64,000 bases of DNA from Paenibacillus taiwanensis DSM 18679 (GCF_000425125.1 NZ_KE384310.1:107896-171895); one strand, 5' to 3'. Shown: positions 1-9,451, counted from the first letter of the stretch. Program-made: numbers and translations. Notes: generated from the letters alone by a model not told the origin.

Positions 1-2340
1 ACGGTAGGGCCAGTGACGGACAAGCAGGATGGCACGTACACAGCGACGTTAACATCGCCGAACACGTTAGGCACCGCGACGATAAGTGCCCGTGTGGGCG
101 GAGTAGAGATCGCCCAGAAGGGAAGCGTGCAATTTGTTGCTGGCGGATTGAGCGCAGCTCGCTCAACCGTTACGGCAAGCGAACTAGTCGTACGGGCAGA
201 TGGTGGCAGCAAGTCTTTTATTTATGTACAGCTTAAAGATGACTATAATCATTTTCTACCTGGAAAACGGGTGCTGCTGCAAGCAAACGGTGGGCAGTCT
301 GTCATTCATGACGTGTACGGATTAACAAATGAAAAAGGTTTGGCTACCTTTTCAGTTAGTAATACGGCAACAGAGATTGTAACTTATACCGCAAAAGAAG
401 AAGCAAGTGGCTTAACGCTTGACCAGACCGTCAGTATATCATTTACATACGACCAGCCACCGAGCATTGATCTGCAAATCAGCCCTAGTGGTCCAACCTA
501 CGGAGATGTGAACGTTACTGTAACGGCAGCGGTATATGGTAAATATAATCAAGTTTCCTCGATAAAATGGGCGGCAGGTAGTCAACCACTGGCGTACTTT
601 AAGACCCAAGGCATGGACATAACGGATCGATTTACGGTGAAAGAGAATGGTATTTATTCTGTTTATGTTCAGGATACGGCAGGTAATGCAAACGTTCGTC
701 TGGTTGAAATTAAGAACATTGTGCCGATGAGCAGCAATGCCAATTTAGAAGACTGGCAGCTCATAGGTGAGGACGGAACTATCAAGTTTAATTTTAAACC
801 AACAACAACGAGTTATCAGGTAGAGGTTAACCATTCTATAAGTGCCTTAAAAATGATATTGGCGCCGTCAGATGTGTATTCTACTGTTTACGTAAATGGG
901 CTACAGGTAACTAGTAATCAAATGACGATTGCATATCCTCTTATCGTAGGTATAAATAAATATGAAGTTAAAGTTAAAGCTCAGGACGGCACGATCAAAA
1001 CCTATTTATTGCATGTCAGTCGTTTAAATAAAAATCCGGATTCAGGTCCGACAGAACCAGCGTCTGGCAACAGTTCTTGGACAGCATCATGGCCCGACGA
1101 GTCGGTGAAGGTATGGATTAATGATAATGAGGAGTCCGGCATTGCAAAGCTTCAAGTGGATAAAAACGGTTTGAAGTCCATCGACGTGATATTAAGTGAA
1201 AATATTTTAAAAAAGTCACTACATTTGAAGGCAGAGACAGCACCAACTCACTTATTAGTTACGATTAAAGAAAAGGCGGACCAAGCAACGTTAAGATTGC
1301 CAAGTGAAGTAGTAAAGCTGTTGGCAGAGAAAGATGCGACGCTTACATTAAAGACTCAACAAGGGCATTACCGAGTATCTATTGCAGCTATCACAGGTCA
1401 GCAGTCCATTTGGACAAGTGATAGGGAAGCTCAAATCACGATAGCAAATAGCAGCAGGGAAATAGCAGCGGAGATTGGGGAAGCAGCGCATAAAGGTGGA
1501 TTTCAGTTGGTGGCCGATCCTGTGAACTTTTATGCTTCTATAGTGCAAGGGAATAGTGAAAAAAGAGTGGGCTTAACTGCTACACATGATGAAGAGAGAG
1601 CTATTTATTTGCCGGCTGGCTTTGCTGGAAAAGCATCAACGGTGGTGGCATGGAATCAGAAGCTGGGTATACGTCCGATCCCGACTAAGTTTACTCCAAT
1701 CCATGGTCAGCAGGCTGCTGTAATCCGTGATCACACCAATGGAGCTTATATACTAATCTCCAAGCGGGCTGACTTACAAGATACTAAAGGGCATTGGGCA
1801 GCACCTGTAATAGACGAGATGAATAGTAGAATGATTGTGGAGGGCTTAGGCGGGAGCCGTTTTGCTCCTGAAGCTCGGATTACTCGTGCTGAACTGGCTG
1901 CTTTATTGGTAAGGGCATTGGGATTGACGGAGAGTGAGAACGAAGCGGGCTATCAGGACGTAAGCTCTTCTCAATGGTACGGTGGGGTAGTGGCATCGGT
2001 TAAAATGCATCGTATGATGGATGGATTTAAGGACGGCACGTTCCGTCCAAATCAAGAAGTAACGCGACAAGAGGCCATCGTTACGATCGTTCGCGCGCTA
2101 CGCGTGGCTAACGAAGCTGTAGTCATAAACCCTGATAGTTATGACGATCTGGGTGTCTATTTGGATCACGATCAAGTTAGTAGTTGGGCACAAGAGGCAG
2201 TGAGGATAGCGATTGGTGAGGGACTGATTAAAGGATATAGGAACGAGTTGCATCCTCAGCAATCATTAACGCGTGCCGAGATGACCGTACTTCTTTATCG
2301 AATGCTGCAAAAAGCGGAGTTAATAGATGGGGAAAACTAA
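1..2340 (+). CDS. S-layer homology (SLH) cell-surface protein, 5'-truncated by window
   Basis: The reading frame is open from base 1, so the gene begins outside the window; the first in-window GTG (13) is not taken as the start. In order the visible part shows an Ig-like/Big_1-type module (about 150-450), a second beta domain, a cadherin-like beta-sandwich (about 736-1025, beginning NLEDWQLIG) and a linker. It ends in three SLH motifs (about 1771-1920, 1950-2100, 2140-2320), each with the family's FxDxxxxWA...G...F.P...TRAE pattern in degenerate form. SLH triplets bind pyruvylated secondary cell-wall polymer, so the protein is displayed on the surface. No catalytic domain is visible in this part. 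It faces the adhesin gene and shares a bidirectional terminator with it. Confident as SLH protein; specific role unknown. Confidence 0.9.
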   Translation, partial: TVGPVTDKQDGTYTATLTSPNTLGTATISARVGGVEIAQKGSVQFVAGGLSAARSTVTASELVVRADGGSKSFIYVQLKDDYNHFLPGKRVLLQANGGQSVIHDVYGLTNEKGLATFSVSNTATEIVTYTAKEEASGLTLDQTVSISFTYDQPPSIDLQISPSGPTYGDVNVTVTAAVYGKYNQVSSIKWAAGSQPLAYFKTQGMDITDRFTVKENGIYSVYVQDTAGNANVRLVEIKNIVPMSSNANLEDWQLIGEDGTIKFNFKPTTTSYQVEVNHSISALKMILAPSDVYSTVYVNGLQVTSNQMTIAYPLIVGINKYEVKVKAQDGTIKTYLLHVSRLNKNPDSGPTEPASGNSSWTASWPDESVKVWINDNEESGIAKLQVDKNGLKSIDVILSENILKKSLHLKAETAPTHLLVTIKEKADQATLRLPSEVVKLLAEKDATLTLKTQQGHYRVSIAAITGQQSIWTSDREAQITIANSSREIAAEIGEAAHKGGFQLVADPVNFYASIVQGNSEKRVGLTATHDEERAIYLPAGFAGKASTVVAWNQKLGIRPIPTKFTPIHGQQAAVIRDHTNGAYILISKRADLQDTKGHWAAPVIDEMNSRMIVEGLGGSRFAPEARITRAELAALLVRALGLTESENEAGYQDVSSSQWYGGVVASVKMHRMMDGFKDGTFRPNQEVTRQEAIVTIVRALRVANEAVVINPDSYDDLGVYLDHDQVSSWAQEAVRIAIGEGLIKGYRNELHPQQSLTRAEMTVLLYRMLQKAELIDGEN

Positions 2341-2415
2341 TCAACGAAATAGAGGGTCATATTTTTGGGTAAGCATAGCGAGATGAATAGTGCAATGATT
2401 TGAGGATTATAGAGC

Positions 2416-2458
2416 ATAAACAAACACCTGCTGAAGTAATCAGCAGGTGTTTGTTTAT
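2416..2458. terminator. Bidirectional terminator
   Basis: A 19-bp perfect stem with a 5-nt loop (agtaa) has A-rich and T-rich flanks on both strands. It lies between the convergent SLH and LPXTG genes and can serve both. Confidence 0.9.
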
Positions 2459-2469
2459 CTATATATGAG

Positions 2470-5400
2470 TTAGGCTCTAAACCATTTTCTGCGTATCACG
2501 AGGAGGGCTGATCCTAGCAAAATTAAGCCTGCACCTGTTAGCTGCATAGGCAATGTGCTGTCTTCACCCGTCTTCGGCAGAACGTTACCGGAGTTGTTGT
2601 CACGGTCTGGTTTACGATTGCTTATTTTATCGTTTACGCTCGTATCCTTGACTTCATCCGTAGTACCGGTGTTAGTTGTTTCCCCAGTATTGTTATTCGA
2701 ATCGCCCCCCGGCTTATCACCGGAGTTATTATTGCTATTATCGTTCGGTTTGTCCGTGTCGCCGTCAGGCTTGACGTTCGGCTTGTCCGTGTCGCCGCCA
2801 GGCTTAACGTTTGGCTTGTCCGTGTCGCCGTCAGGCTTGTCGGTTGGTTTGTTCGTGTTACCGTCAGGCTTGTCAGACGGCTTATCCTTATCACCGCTTG
2901 GCTGATCTGGAGTGTTACCTCCATTATCAGGAGGCGTCGTAGGGTCAACTGGTGGTTGCGGTGTGACCGGTTGGCGAGTGTTGGCTACCGTCACAACAAC
3001 TTCCTTCTCGCTGATCACATCAAAACCAGTCAACTTCTGATCTATTAAATAACCAGAAGGAGCTTTAACCTCTTGCACAAAATATTTACCCGGCTTAAGT
3101 GCAGGGATAAGTGCTTGCCCCTCTTTATCCGTAGTTAACAGTGGAAGCTCATTGCCAGAGCCATCAACGACGGGCTGCTCAATTTCGTCCAATAGTCGGA
3201 ACTGAGCTCCAGCGAGCTTGACATCAGGACGGTTTGTTTCGATTTTGATCAGTTTAACGGAGCCAGAAAGCGGCTCACGAGTGTTCGCTACCGTCACAAC
3301 AACTTCCTTCTCGCTGATCACATCAAAACCAGTCAACTTCTGGTCTATCAAATAACCAGAAGGAGCTTTAATCTCTTGCACGAAATATTTACCCGGCTTA
3401 AGCGCAGGGATAAGTGCTTGTCCGTCTTTATCCGTAGTTAGCAGCGGAAGCTCATTGCCAGAGCCATCAACGACGGGCTGCTCATTTTCGTCCAATAGTC
3501 GGAACTGAGCCCCGGCCAGCTTGACATCAGGACGATTCGCTTCAATTTTAACTAGTTTAACATGGCCTGGAAGCAGTTCATTAGTAAATGTAAGCTCCAG
3601 CTTCTTTTCGTCTACAATATCAAATGTTAACGGCTGTGCACTCAGCTTGTAACCTTTTGGTGCAGCCGTCTCCATAAATTTATAAGTTCCTGTCGGCAAA
3701 TTGTTTACTAACAGCTTACCGTATTGGTCAGTTGTCCCCACTTGCACTACTTTGCCTGTTGCATCTTGAAGCTCAAATTTTGCTCCAGCAAGAGGCGTAG
3801 CCGCTTTGCTGTCATCTACTTTTGTCAACTCAACGGCTCCTTTGATCAACTTGTTTTTAGCGATCAAAGTCTTCAGCGTAGACTGATTTGTTAAAATGGT
3901 AAAACCAATTGGGGTTGAATCCAACTTGTACCCATGTGGTGCTGTGACTTCAACAAGCTGATAACTTCCTGGCTTTAATGCAGACAGGCGAAGTTTACCG
4001 TCTTGCGTAGTTTTTAAGTTGGTATAACCATCTACATCCTTAAACGCTAGCCCTTCTTGTACTTGCAATTTAAACACAGCATTAGGAAGCACCTTCGTAG
4101 GAGTATCCATATCTACCTTCGTCAGTTCAACATCCCATTCGTCCTTTACATTGCCGATCAAGATCGGCGCCATGTCTTTACGAAGAGTGATCAGCTTGCC
4201 GTTCTCATATTCACTTGCAATCAAGTAACCAGCAGGAGCGGCTAATTCCTTCAGCTTATAATCTTTTAATCTGTAGTTTTCAAAAGTAGCTGCGCCGTTG
4301 GTGTCAGTCACAAGCTCCTGCAACAAAGTGTTTCCAGACTTGTCATAAAGACCAAATTTAGCGCCGGCTAATGGCAGCTTTGTTTTAGCATCTACTTTCG
4401 TGATGGTCAAATTCCCTTTGCCTGGGGTAGTGGCTCCACCGCCAGCTCCTGAGAATTGCACCTGAAACTGATTGCCTGTATTTGTGTCAACGCTACCGGC
4501 AGATTGACCTTTAAAAGACACCTTATTGCTAATGTTCTCGCCGTTATCGGCATTAATAAAAGATTTATACTCCAAAATATAAGCAGCTCGGAGTTCATTG
4601 ATAAACGTTATGGTTAACGTGTTGCCTACAATATTTACGTCATATTGATCTGCATTTACGAGACCGGCTTTACTTAAATTGCCGTTCTTGTCTACTGTAG
4701 TATGGTATAACTTCACTGCATGTGGTATCAGAAGCTGATTTGGCGATAACGTATCTGTTAAGATCGAGCCCGCTTGAATGTACGATTGGCTGCGATTCAC
4801 GTTTACTTGCCAGAATGCAAATTCTGCGTCTGCCCCAGTGCCTTGTCTACCCAGCTTATTTACAAATTCACCGCCATGCTTTGGTGTGACTGTGGCACTC
4901 TTCTCAAACAATGTTGTCGTAGAGCCTGCGCCGTCTCGCAGCGTAGCTTCATTGGAATAGGAAGCTGTAACTGGATGCCCATCCAGACTCGTTTTGTACG
5001 TAATTCGATAAGCAGAATTAATTGGCTTGTTAAAGCTTAACTCGAAGCCATCTTTCCCGTCTTTTTTGACGGTATTGTCAAACGAATATTCTGCCTCTGG
5101 CACAAGACTTCCTACACTAACTTTATTATCAGCACCCAACAGGTTTAGTTGGTGAACGGAGAGCGAGTTGGCTACAAACGTTTGTTCACCAGTATAAAAG
5201 TCTCGGATGACAGCATTTGTAATGCCATGGAGATTGTAGTTGAAATCAATCGTCCACGTAATTTGTTTGGTGATGGCGTCATAAACACCTGTTTTATTCC
5301 CGTTGTCCTGCGTATAGCTGTCCGGTACGACGGTTGCTGTTTTAGAGATGGACGGTTGAGCGATGTTATTCTCTTTCCAATCCAATACAGCAGTATTCAC

Positions 5401-7158
5401 ATATTTCGATTTATTAGCAGTTGGATCGAATTTAGTCTTGTATGTGAAAACATATTGTTGCGTGATCGGGTTGTTAAATTTGATTTTAAATCCTTCTTGA
5501 TAGGTTGCGTCAGGTGCAACCGTGTAATCGACACCTTTTTGTAAACCTTGAATATCCAAGCTATCTTCAATGAAAGTTAATTTTTGGTTTGCAAAATTAT
5601 CTTTGATGATAACATCCTGCATTTGTTTACGATCAAGGTTGAGGTAAATTTTCCAGTCAATTGTCTTGTTAGCATAATCAACAGCACCTGGGTACTTGTT
5701 GAAAATAACTTGAGAAATCGTTTGCGAAATATTCACGCCAGTCGGGTTATCCACGATTTTAACATGGTTCTCAACAGAGGTGGCATCTGCATGCACCCGA
5801 TTGATCGCCTTTGTTGCATATTTGATCTCATAAGCGTTGTGGATATCTTTTAGAAACACTAATTTAAATCCGTATCCAACTGAATCATCAATTGTATAAT
5901 CCGTGCCTTCAGTTAGCGGTGTTCCTGTTGCTTGTGTCGCGTTGCCATTGGCGTCAATCACCATTTCAAACACTTCAAACGGTCTTACCAGCTCTTGTTG
6001 ACTCTTGTCAAAACTGTCCTCAATCCAAGCTTTAGACTGTTCAATGGCCTGTTCATTATAGTTGTATTGTACGGCCCATTGGATCGATTGCGTGTAAGGG
6101 TCATAGTGGACTGCCTTTTTATCAAGCGGCTTACTGAATCTGACGGTTACTTGAGCTGATTTATCCATCGGAGCAGCAAGATTGCTTCCGCTTACTGAGG
6201 CTGTATTTCTGTAAGTCTGGTCAGAAGTTGACGTTACCTTTGTCGTATACTTTACTCTGTAAGCATTGTGGATGTCACCTAATGTAAGCTCGAATCCGTC
6301 AGGGGTGAGTTGTGGTGTATTACCTGCAACGAGCTCTTTTTCAACAAGGCTTCCATTTAATTGGACATCTAACTTAAACAGTTTAACGGAGTTCAGATCA
6401 ATAGTCAGACCATTAGGAAGTTTGTCCGAAAATACGGCCTGGTCAATTTTCTGCTGACCTTTATTGAAATCGACTTCCCAACTGATTTCACTTGGGTTCA
6501 TACCTTTATTAGCTGTTCCTCTTTTGTCCATAACACTGCTAATGTTCGTATTAAAGTGAACAGGAATAATGGTGGAGTCACCCTGAATAACAAATGTAAT
6601 GGGCTGCTCGCTGCTACCCGAGAACTTGTCTTTGTTAAATTGTCTCCATACGAAGAAGTCACCCTTTAATTCTTGCCCGTCTTGAATCTCTTCATTAAAG
6701 GTTAGCGTCACTTGACCTTCGGGAGTTACGACGTATGTGCCATAGTCACCAGTTAGATTTCCAGTTAACGTACGGTCTACATTAAATTTGTCGGGCAACT
6801 GGAATGTAAAGGTTGAACCAGCACCATATGTATGACCCGCTGGCAGTTCCCACGTAAAATCAATCTGCACACGTGAGCCCTGTGTAGGTCTAACCTCTGT
6901 AATGTTACGTCCTGCTTCATCTTTCATCGTGACTGAGGTAATGATGTTCTGCGTAATCGGCCCGTAAGTCGTATTGGTGACACTGTTATTCCCCTGGCCA
7001 TAGGTCGAGTTGGTCACACTTGGTGATGAATTGCTCCCTGCGATGGACAATGCATTTAATAATCCTTCACTGGCAAGTACCATAGAAGGGGGAAGTACAA
7101 GGTTCATCAATAGGGTGATAACTAAGAGGCCATATAGTATTTTTTTGGAATAATTCAT
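2470..7158 (-). CDS. LPXTG-anchored MSCRAMM-like adhesin with Cna-type and five SpaA domains
   Basis: A 1562-aa surface protein. The ATG at 7158 is chosen because a signal peptide follows (MNYSKKILYGLLVITLLMNL, then LVLPPSMVLAS) and AAGGAG lies upstream, although at a long spacing; the open frame upstream has no signal-like sequence. The N-terminal part is a Cna/SdrG-like adhesive Ig fold, followed by several collagen-binding-type modules. Then come five SpaA/Cna-B domains (starting GNLTITKVDA, WDVELTKVD, GAVELTKVDD, GHVKLVKIEA, GSVKLIKIET), a Pro/Asp/Lys repeat stalk (DKPNVKPDGDT type) and a sorting signal LPKTGEDS, hydrophobic segment and basic tail. The last two SpaA domains are almost identical in DNA. 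Known role of the family: sortase-linked adhesion; SpaA domains usually carry isopeptide bonds. The ligand cannot be read. No sortase gene is in the window. Confidence 0.93.
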   Translation of the reverse strand: MNYSKKILYGLLVITLLMNLVLPPSMVLASEGLLNALSIAGSNSSPSVTNSTYGQGNNSVTNTTYGPITQNIITSVTMKDEAGRNITEVRPTQGSRVQIDFTWELPAGHTYGAGSTFTFQLPDKFNVDRTLTGNLTGDYGTYVVTPEGQVTLTFNEEIQDGQELKGDFFVWRQFNKDKFSGSSEQPITFVIQGDSTIIPVHFNTNISSVMDKRGTANKGMNPSEISWEVDFNKGQQKIDQAVFSDKLPNGLTIDLNSVKLFKLDVQLNGSLVEKELVAGNTPQLTPDGFELTLGDIHNAYRVKYTTKVTSTSDQTYRNTASVSGSNLAAPMDKSAQVTVRFSKPLDKKAVHYDPYTQSIQWAVQYNYNEQAIEQSKAWIEDSFDKSQQELVRPFEVFEMVIDANGNATQATGTPLTEGTDYTIDDSVGYGFKLVFLKDIHNAYEIKYATKAINRVHADATSVENHVKIVDNPTGVNISQTISQVIFNKYPGAVDYANKTIDWKIYLNLDRKQMQDVIIKDNFANQKLTFIEDSLDIQGLQKGVDYTVAPDATYQEGFKIKFNNPITQQYVFTYKTKFDPTANKSKYVNTAVLDWKENNIAQPSISKTATVVPDSYTQDNGNKTGVYDAITKQITWTIDFNYNLHGITNAVIRDFYTGEQTFVANSLSVHQLNLLGADNKVSVGSLVPEAEYSFDNTVKKDGKDGFELSFNKPINSAYRITYKTSLDGHPVTASYSNEATLRDGAGSTTTLFEKSATVTPKHGGEFVNKLGRQGTGADAEFAFWQVNVNRSQSYIQAGSILTDTLSPNQLLIPHAVKLYHTTVDKNGNLSKAGLVNADQYDVNIVGNTLTITFINELRAAYILEYKSFINADNGENISNKVSFKGQSAGSVDTNTGNQFQVQFSGAGGGATTPGKGNLTITKVDAKTKLPLAGAKFGLYDKSGNTLLQELVTDTNGAATFENYRLKDYKLKELAAPAGYLIASEYENGKLITLRKDMAPILIGNVKDEWDVELTKVDMDTPTKVLPNAVFKLQVQEGLAFKDVDGYTNLKTTQDGKLRLSALKPGSYQLVEVTAPHGYKLDSTPIGFTILTNQSTLKTLIAKNKLIKGAVELTKVDDSKAATPLAGAKFELQDATGKVVQVGTTDQYGKLLVNNLPTGTYKFMETAAPKGYKLSAQPLTFDIVDEKKLELTFTNELLPGHVKLVKIEANRPDVKLAGAQFRLLDENEQPVVDGSGNELPLLTTDKDGQALIPALKPGKYFVQEIKAPSGYLIDQKLTGFDVISEKEVVVTVANTREPLSGSVKLIKIETNRPDVKLAGAQFRLLDEIEQPVVDGSGNELPLLTTDKEGQALIPALKPGKYFVQEVKAPSGYLIDQKLTGFDVISEKEVVVTVANTRQPVTPQPPVDPTTPPDNGGNTPDQPSGDKDKPSDKPDGNTNKPTDKPDGDTDKPNVKPGGDTDKPNVKPDGDTDKPNDNSNNNSGDKPGGDSNNNTGETTNTGTTDEVKDTSVNDKISNRKPDRDNNSGNVLPKTGEDSTLPMQLTGAGLILLGSALLVIRRKWFRA

Positions 7159-7344
7159 ACTACAATCTACCACTCCTTTTCTTTTTACAACTGGTCTATT
7201 GTCCCCTATGCAGAAGTCATTTGTCAAATGAAATAGAGTAAAAGAATATAGATACATATGTATGAATTTATATTTGTACAAAAATAAGATAGTACTAGAG
7301 ATGTACAAGCCTTTTATTCTCGTGGTATCATAACAGTAACAAAA

Positions 7345-7440
7345 CGCTAAATATGGATAATGGCAAACTCTAGCGAAAGCAGGGGACGCAAAGCCACGGG
7401 TCTAATGCACAGTAAGGTGCGATGATAGCCGGGTTGCCCT
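7345..7440 (+). ncRNA. Cyclic di-GMP-I (GEMM) riboswitch
   Basis: The class hallmarks are present in order: GGCAAA (7362), a GCGAAAGC GNRA-type tetraloop hairpin, GGGACGCAAAGCC (7383-7395), a variable second hairpin (TGCAC...GTGC) and ATGATAGCCGGGTTGCC (7422-7438) closing P1 with the 5' GGCAA. This matches the known GEMM-I consensus closely. It sits between the divergent adhesin and the CAP gene and reads towards the CAP gene. A terminator follows within 25 nt, so control is probably by transcription termination. A weak alternative hairpin (GCGAGA 7445-7450 with TTTTCGC 7461-7467) would take the base of the terminator stem. On or off polarity cannot be decided from this reading. Confidence 0.95.
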
Positions 7441-7464
7441 AATTGCGAGAAGTTGTATATTTTC

Positions 7465-7492
7465 GCGCTACCATTAGGGTGGCGCTTTTTTT
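7465..7492 (+). terminator. Riboswitch expression-platform terminator
   Basis: An 8-bp stem (GCGCTACC with GGTGGCGC) is followed by seven T residues. It lies directly downstream of the c-di-GMP aptamer and about 75 nt before the CAP gene start. Confidence 0.88.
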
Positions 7493-7566
7493 GTTCAAAA
7501 ATTCAAAAAAGCGCCCCTATTGTTCATCGTCCAAGCGTAAAACGTTAAGAATGGGGATGATCGTTG

Positions 7567-8553
7567 ATGCGAAAACAGTTGTTCGTATTAGTCGCAGGTC
7601 TTGCACTTGTAACAGGCAGTGTGATCCAGACGCTACCTGCCTCCGCAGCACCGACCAAGTCCAATGTTACAGTACGGAAGTTGTCCAATGAGCAAGCTGC
7701 TGCCATCAAGTTCCAAGGTGCATCTATTGGACTACACGAGGATCAGCTTATCAAACTTTTGGGAGAACCGAATCGGAAAGATAGCAGCGAATATGGTTTT
7801 GATTGGTATATTTATAACAAAGATTATGAGCGTTATTTGCAGGTTGGAGTACGCAATAATAAGGTAGTTGCGTTGTATACCAATGCAAAAGAATGGAAGG
7901 CTGAGGGCGGAGTAGGTTATGGATCTACGAAGAATGAGATTACTGCTGCGTTTGGCCCTGCTTTGAATCAAATTAAAAAAGGGAATACCATCTATCAATA
8001 TAAAGATAATGGTGGCAAGTATAGCCTCCATAAAATTGGAAACGTGTACGCGACAGTGTTCTACGATACGAAGCAGCAGTCTAAAGCTTCATCCATACAA
8101 TTGATCCAACAGGAGACGGAATTGGCCTTCCAAGGGTATTACGGAACGCCAAGTGAGAGTCTGCGTAAAAGCTTTGAGCAAGAGGTGTTTGATCTGACCA
8201 ATACGATGCGTGTTCGTCATGGCAAGAAGCCGCTGCAATGGAACGACGAGATTGCGACTACTGCCCGAAAGCATAGTATGGATATGGGGAAGAGAAACTT
8301 CTTTAATCACCGCAACCCAGATGGCGAAAATCCATTTGATCGGATGAAAGAGGACGGCGTTGCGTACAAGCAAGCGGGGGAAAATATTGCAGCAGGTCAA
8401 ACAAGTGCTATTTTTGCACATGAGAACTGGATGAATTCTGAGGGTCACCGCAACAATATTTTAGGTGACTTTACTAGATTAGGTGTAGGGGTGTCCTTCG
8501 GCGGCTCCTATCAAGTGTATTATACGCAAAATTTCTATACACCGAGTCAATAG
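7567..8553 (+). CDS. Secreted CAP/SCP (YkwD-like) protein with CAP-associated N-domain
   Basis: A 328-aa exported protein. The ATG at 7567 starts a clear signal peptide (MRKQLFVLVAGLALVTGSV, ending PASAA); GGGGA lies upstream, and an in-frame TTG (7564) immediately precedes the ATG. Residues ~45-170 form the CAP-associated domain, seen as two related GxSxGxxxxxxxxLLGEP-type units. Residues ~205-328 are the CAP domain: LTNTMRVRHGKKPLQW, HSMDM, FFNHRNPDG, GENIAAG and SEGHRNNIL, including the His/Glu residues typical of the fold. CAP proteins of Bacilli are extracellular and often made at sporulation or in biofilm, but their biochemical role is poorly known. Expression is predicted to respond to c-di-GMP through the upstream riboswitch. 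A degraded second copy of its 3' end lies at 9235-9279. Confidence 0.93.
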   Translation: MRKQLFVLVAGLALVTGSVIQTLPASAAPTKSNVTVRKLSNEQAAAIKFQGASIGLHEDQLIKLLGEPNRKDSSEYGFDWYIYNKDYERYLQVGVRNNKVVALYTNAKEWKAEGGVGYGSTKNEITAAFGPALNQIKKGNTIYQYKDNGGKYSLHKIGNVYATVFYDTKQQSKASSIQLIQQETELAFQGYYGTPSESLRKSFEQEVFDLTNTMRVRHGKKPLQWNDEIATTARKHSMDMGKRNFFNHRNPDGENPFDRMKEDGVAYKQAGENIAAGQTSAIFAHENWMNSEGHRNNILGDFTRLGVGVSFGGSYQVYYTQNFYTPSQ

Positions 8554-8601
8554 GCGAACGAATATCATATATTAACTTTAGCATCCAAACAAGCATAAAA
8601 G

Positions 8602-8642
8602 CGGCTAAGCAGGAATTAAATCCGGCTTAGCCGTTATTTTTA
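8602..8642 (+). terminator. Terminator of the CAP gene
   Basis: Stem CGGCTAAGC / GCTTAGCCG with a 14-nt loop, followed by a T-rich tract. Confidence 0.85.
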
Positions 8643-8766
8643 TACACCGGTACGAACTTAACTTAAAGATAACCTAAAATAAATGGTATGGAATATACAT
8701 TTCTACTAAAATGTATTATATTAGAAAAGAAAGAATAAATTCACTATAGTTTAGGAGGAGAAGAAG

Positions 8767-9213
8767 ATGAAGAAAACATTTAAAGCTCTTATCTTAACTA
8801 CGATACTCAGTCTTACGTTTGCCTCAGCTGTATTTGCAGGAGATCAATATGAGAATCCAACAAATGATTTTTATTTCCAAGCTACAACCGTTAGTCCTGG
8901 ATCGGGTACAAGTGGATATTTGAGTCAAGGTGATGTAGATTGGTACAAGTTCACTCCTTACCTGACAGGACAGCAGCGTATATTCTTTTTCCCGCCGGAC
9001 AGTCAAGGCTACTACGTTCATATCTATGATGCTGCACAATTAGATGCTACAGGTTCAGCCACTGCAATTGCCTCCAAGTTTATTTATAATGGCCATAATA
9101 GTACGAACGAGTTCTCCTTTAATGTACAGGGTGGAAAGTCCTATTATATTCTTATTGCAGGCTCCGTTAATACTACATCACCTTATCATTTGGGTGTAAT
9201 TGGGCAATTTTAG
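8767..9213 (+). CDS. Small secreted protein with PPC-like beta-sandwich
   Basis: A 148-aa protein with SD AGGAGGAG 7 nt upstream of the ATG and a signal peptide (MKKTFKALILTTILSLTFAS, cut near VFAG). The mature part shows the bacterial pre-peptidase C-terminal (PPC) pattern: a GYLSQGDVDWYKFT opening, then alternating beta strands, and a closing SYYILIAGSVN...YHLGV. PPC domains are usually removable C-terminal modules of secreted peptidases; here the domain stands alone with no catalytic part. It follows the riboswitch-controlled CAP gene but lies beyond that gene's terminator, so it probably has its own promoter. Its function alone is unknown; it could be a matrix or wall-binding protein. Confidence 0.75.
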   Translation: MKKTFKALILTTILSLTFASAVFAGDQYENPTNDFYFQATTVSPGSGTSGYLSQGDVDWYKFTPYLTGQQRIFFFPPDSQGYYVHIYDAAQLDATGSATAIASKFIYNGHNSTNEFSFNVQGGKSYYILIAGSVNTTSPYHLGVIGQF

Positions 9214-9234
9214 ATCTTCATTATGGCTAGGTAG

Positions 9235-9279
9235 GTCAAGCTGTACAGCGTATAAAATTTCTATACACCGAGTCGATAA
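9235..9279 (+). pseudogene. Relic of the 3' end of a second CAP-domain gene
   Basis: Bases 9254-9274 are identical over 21 bp to the last codons of the CAP gene (8528-8548). The frame then closes with a stop codon after one changed codon (CGA TAA against CAA TAG). The bases before it (from 9235) also resemble 8510-8527 but contain small differences and an in-frame stop. A hairpin terminator with similar placement follows. This is best read as the remaining tail of a duplicated CAP gene. Confidence 0.7.
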
Positions 9280-9300
9280 GACAAGGCAGCATATATCATT

Positions 9301-9342
9301 AGCGGTTAAGCGGGGGCCAACCCCAGTTTAACCGCTTTTTTA
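9301..9342 (+). terminator. Terminator after the CAP relic
   Basis: Stem AGCGGTTAA / TTAACCGCT with an inner GGGG/CCCC helix and a run of T residues. It probably serves the PPC-like gene today and may descend from the lost CAP copy. Confidence 0.88.
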
Positions 9343-9451
9343 GTTTGGGTGTCGCTTTAAGCTCACAGTGAACACCCGTTTAGCGTCCTGCATACCGTAA
9401 TGGAAATAGCGGTGCTGTACGTTTAATAACTACGAATAGAGAGGGTTGCAC

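Noticed and set aside
2555-2905. 116-aa plus-strand frame rich in Ser, Gly, Leu and Pro
   Set aside because: It is the complement of the repetitive wall-stalk coding of the adhesin gene; no SD, and the low-complexity pattern comes from the repeats.
5149-5544. 131-aa plus-strand frame inside the adhesin gene
   Set aside because: Antisense shadow of a clearly real coding sequence with no family similarity or SD.
7469-7485. AGGGTGG next to the riboswitch terminator, which recalls the T-box antiterminator motif
   Set aside because: It is only the 3' arm of the terminator stem; no specifier loop or other T-box parts, and the aptamer is clearly GEMM-I.
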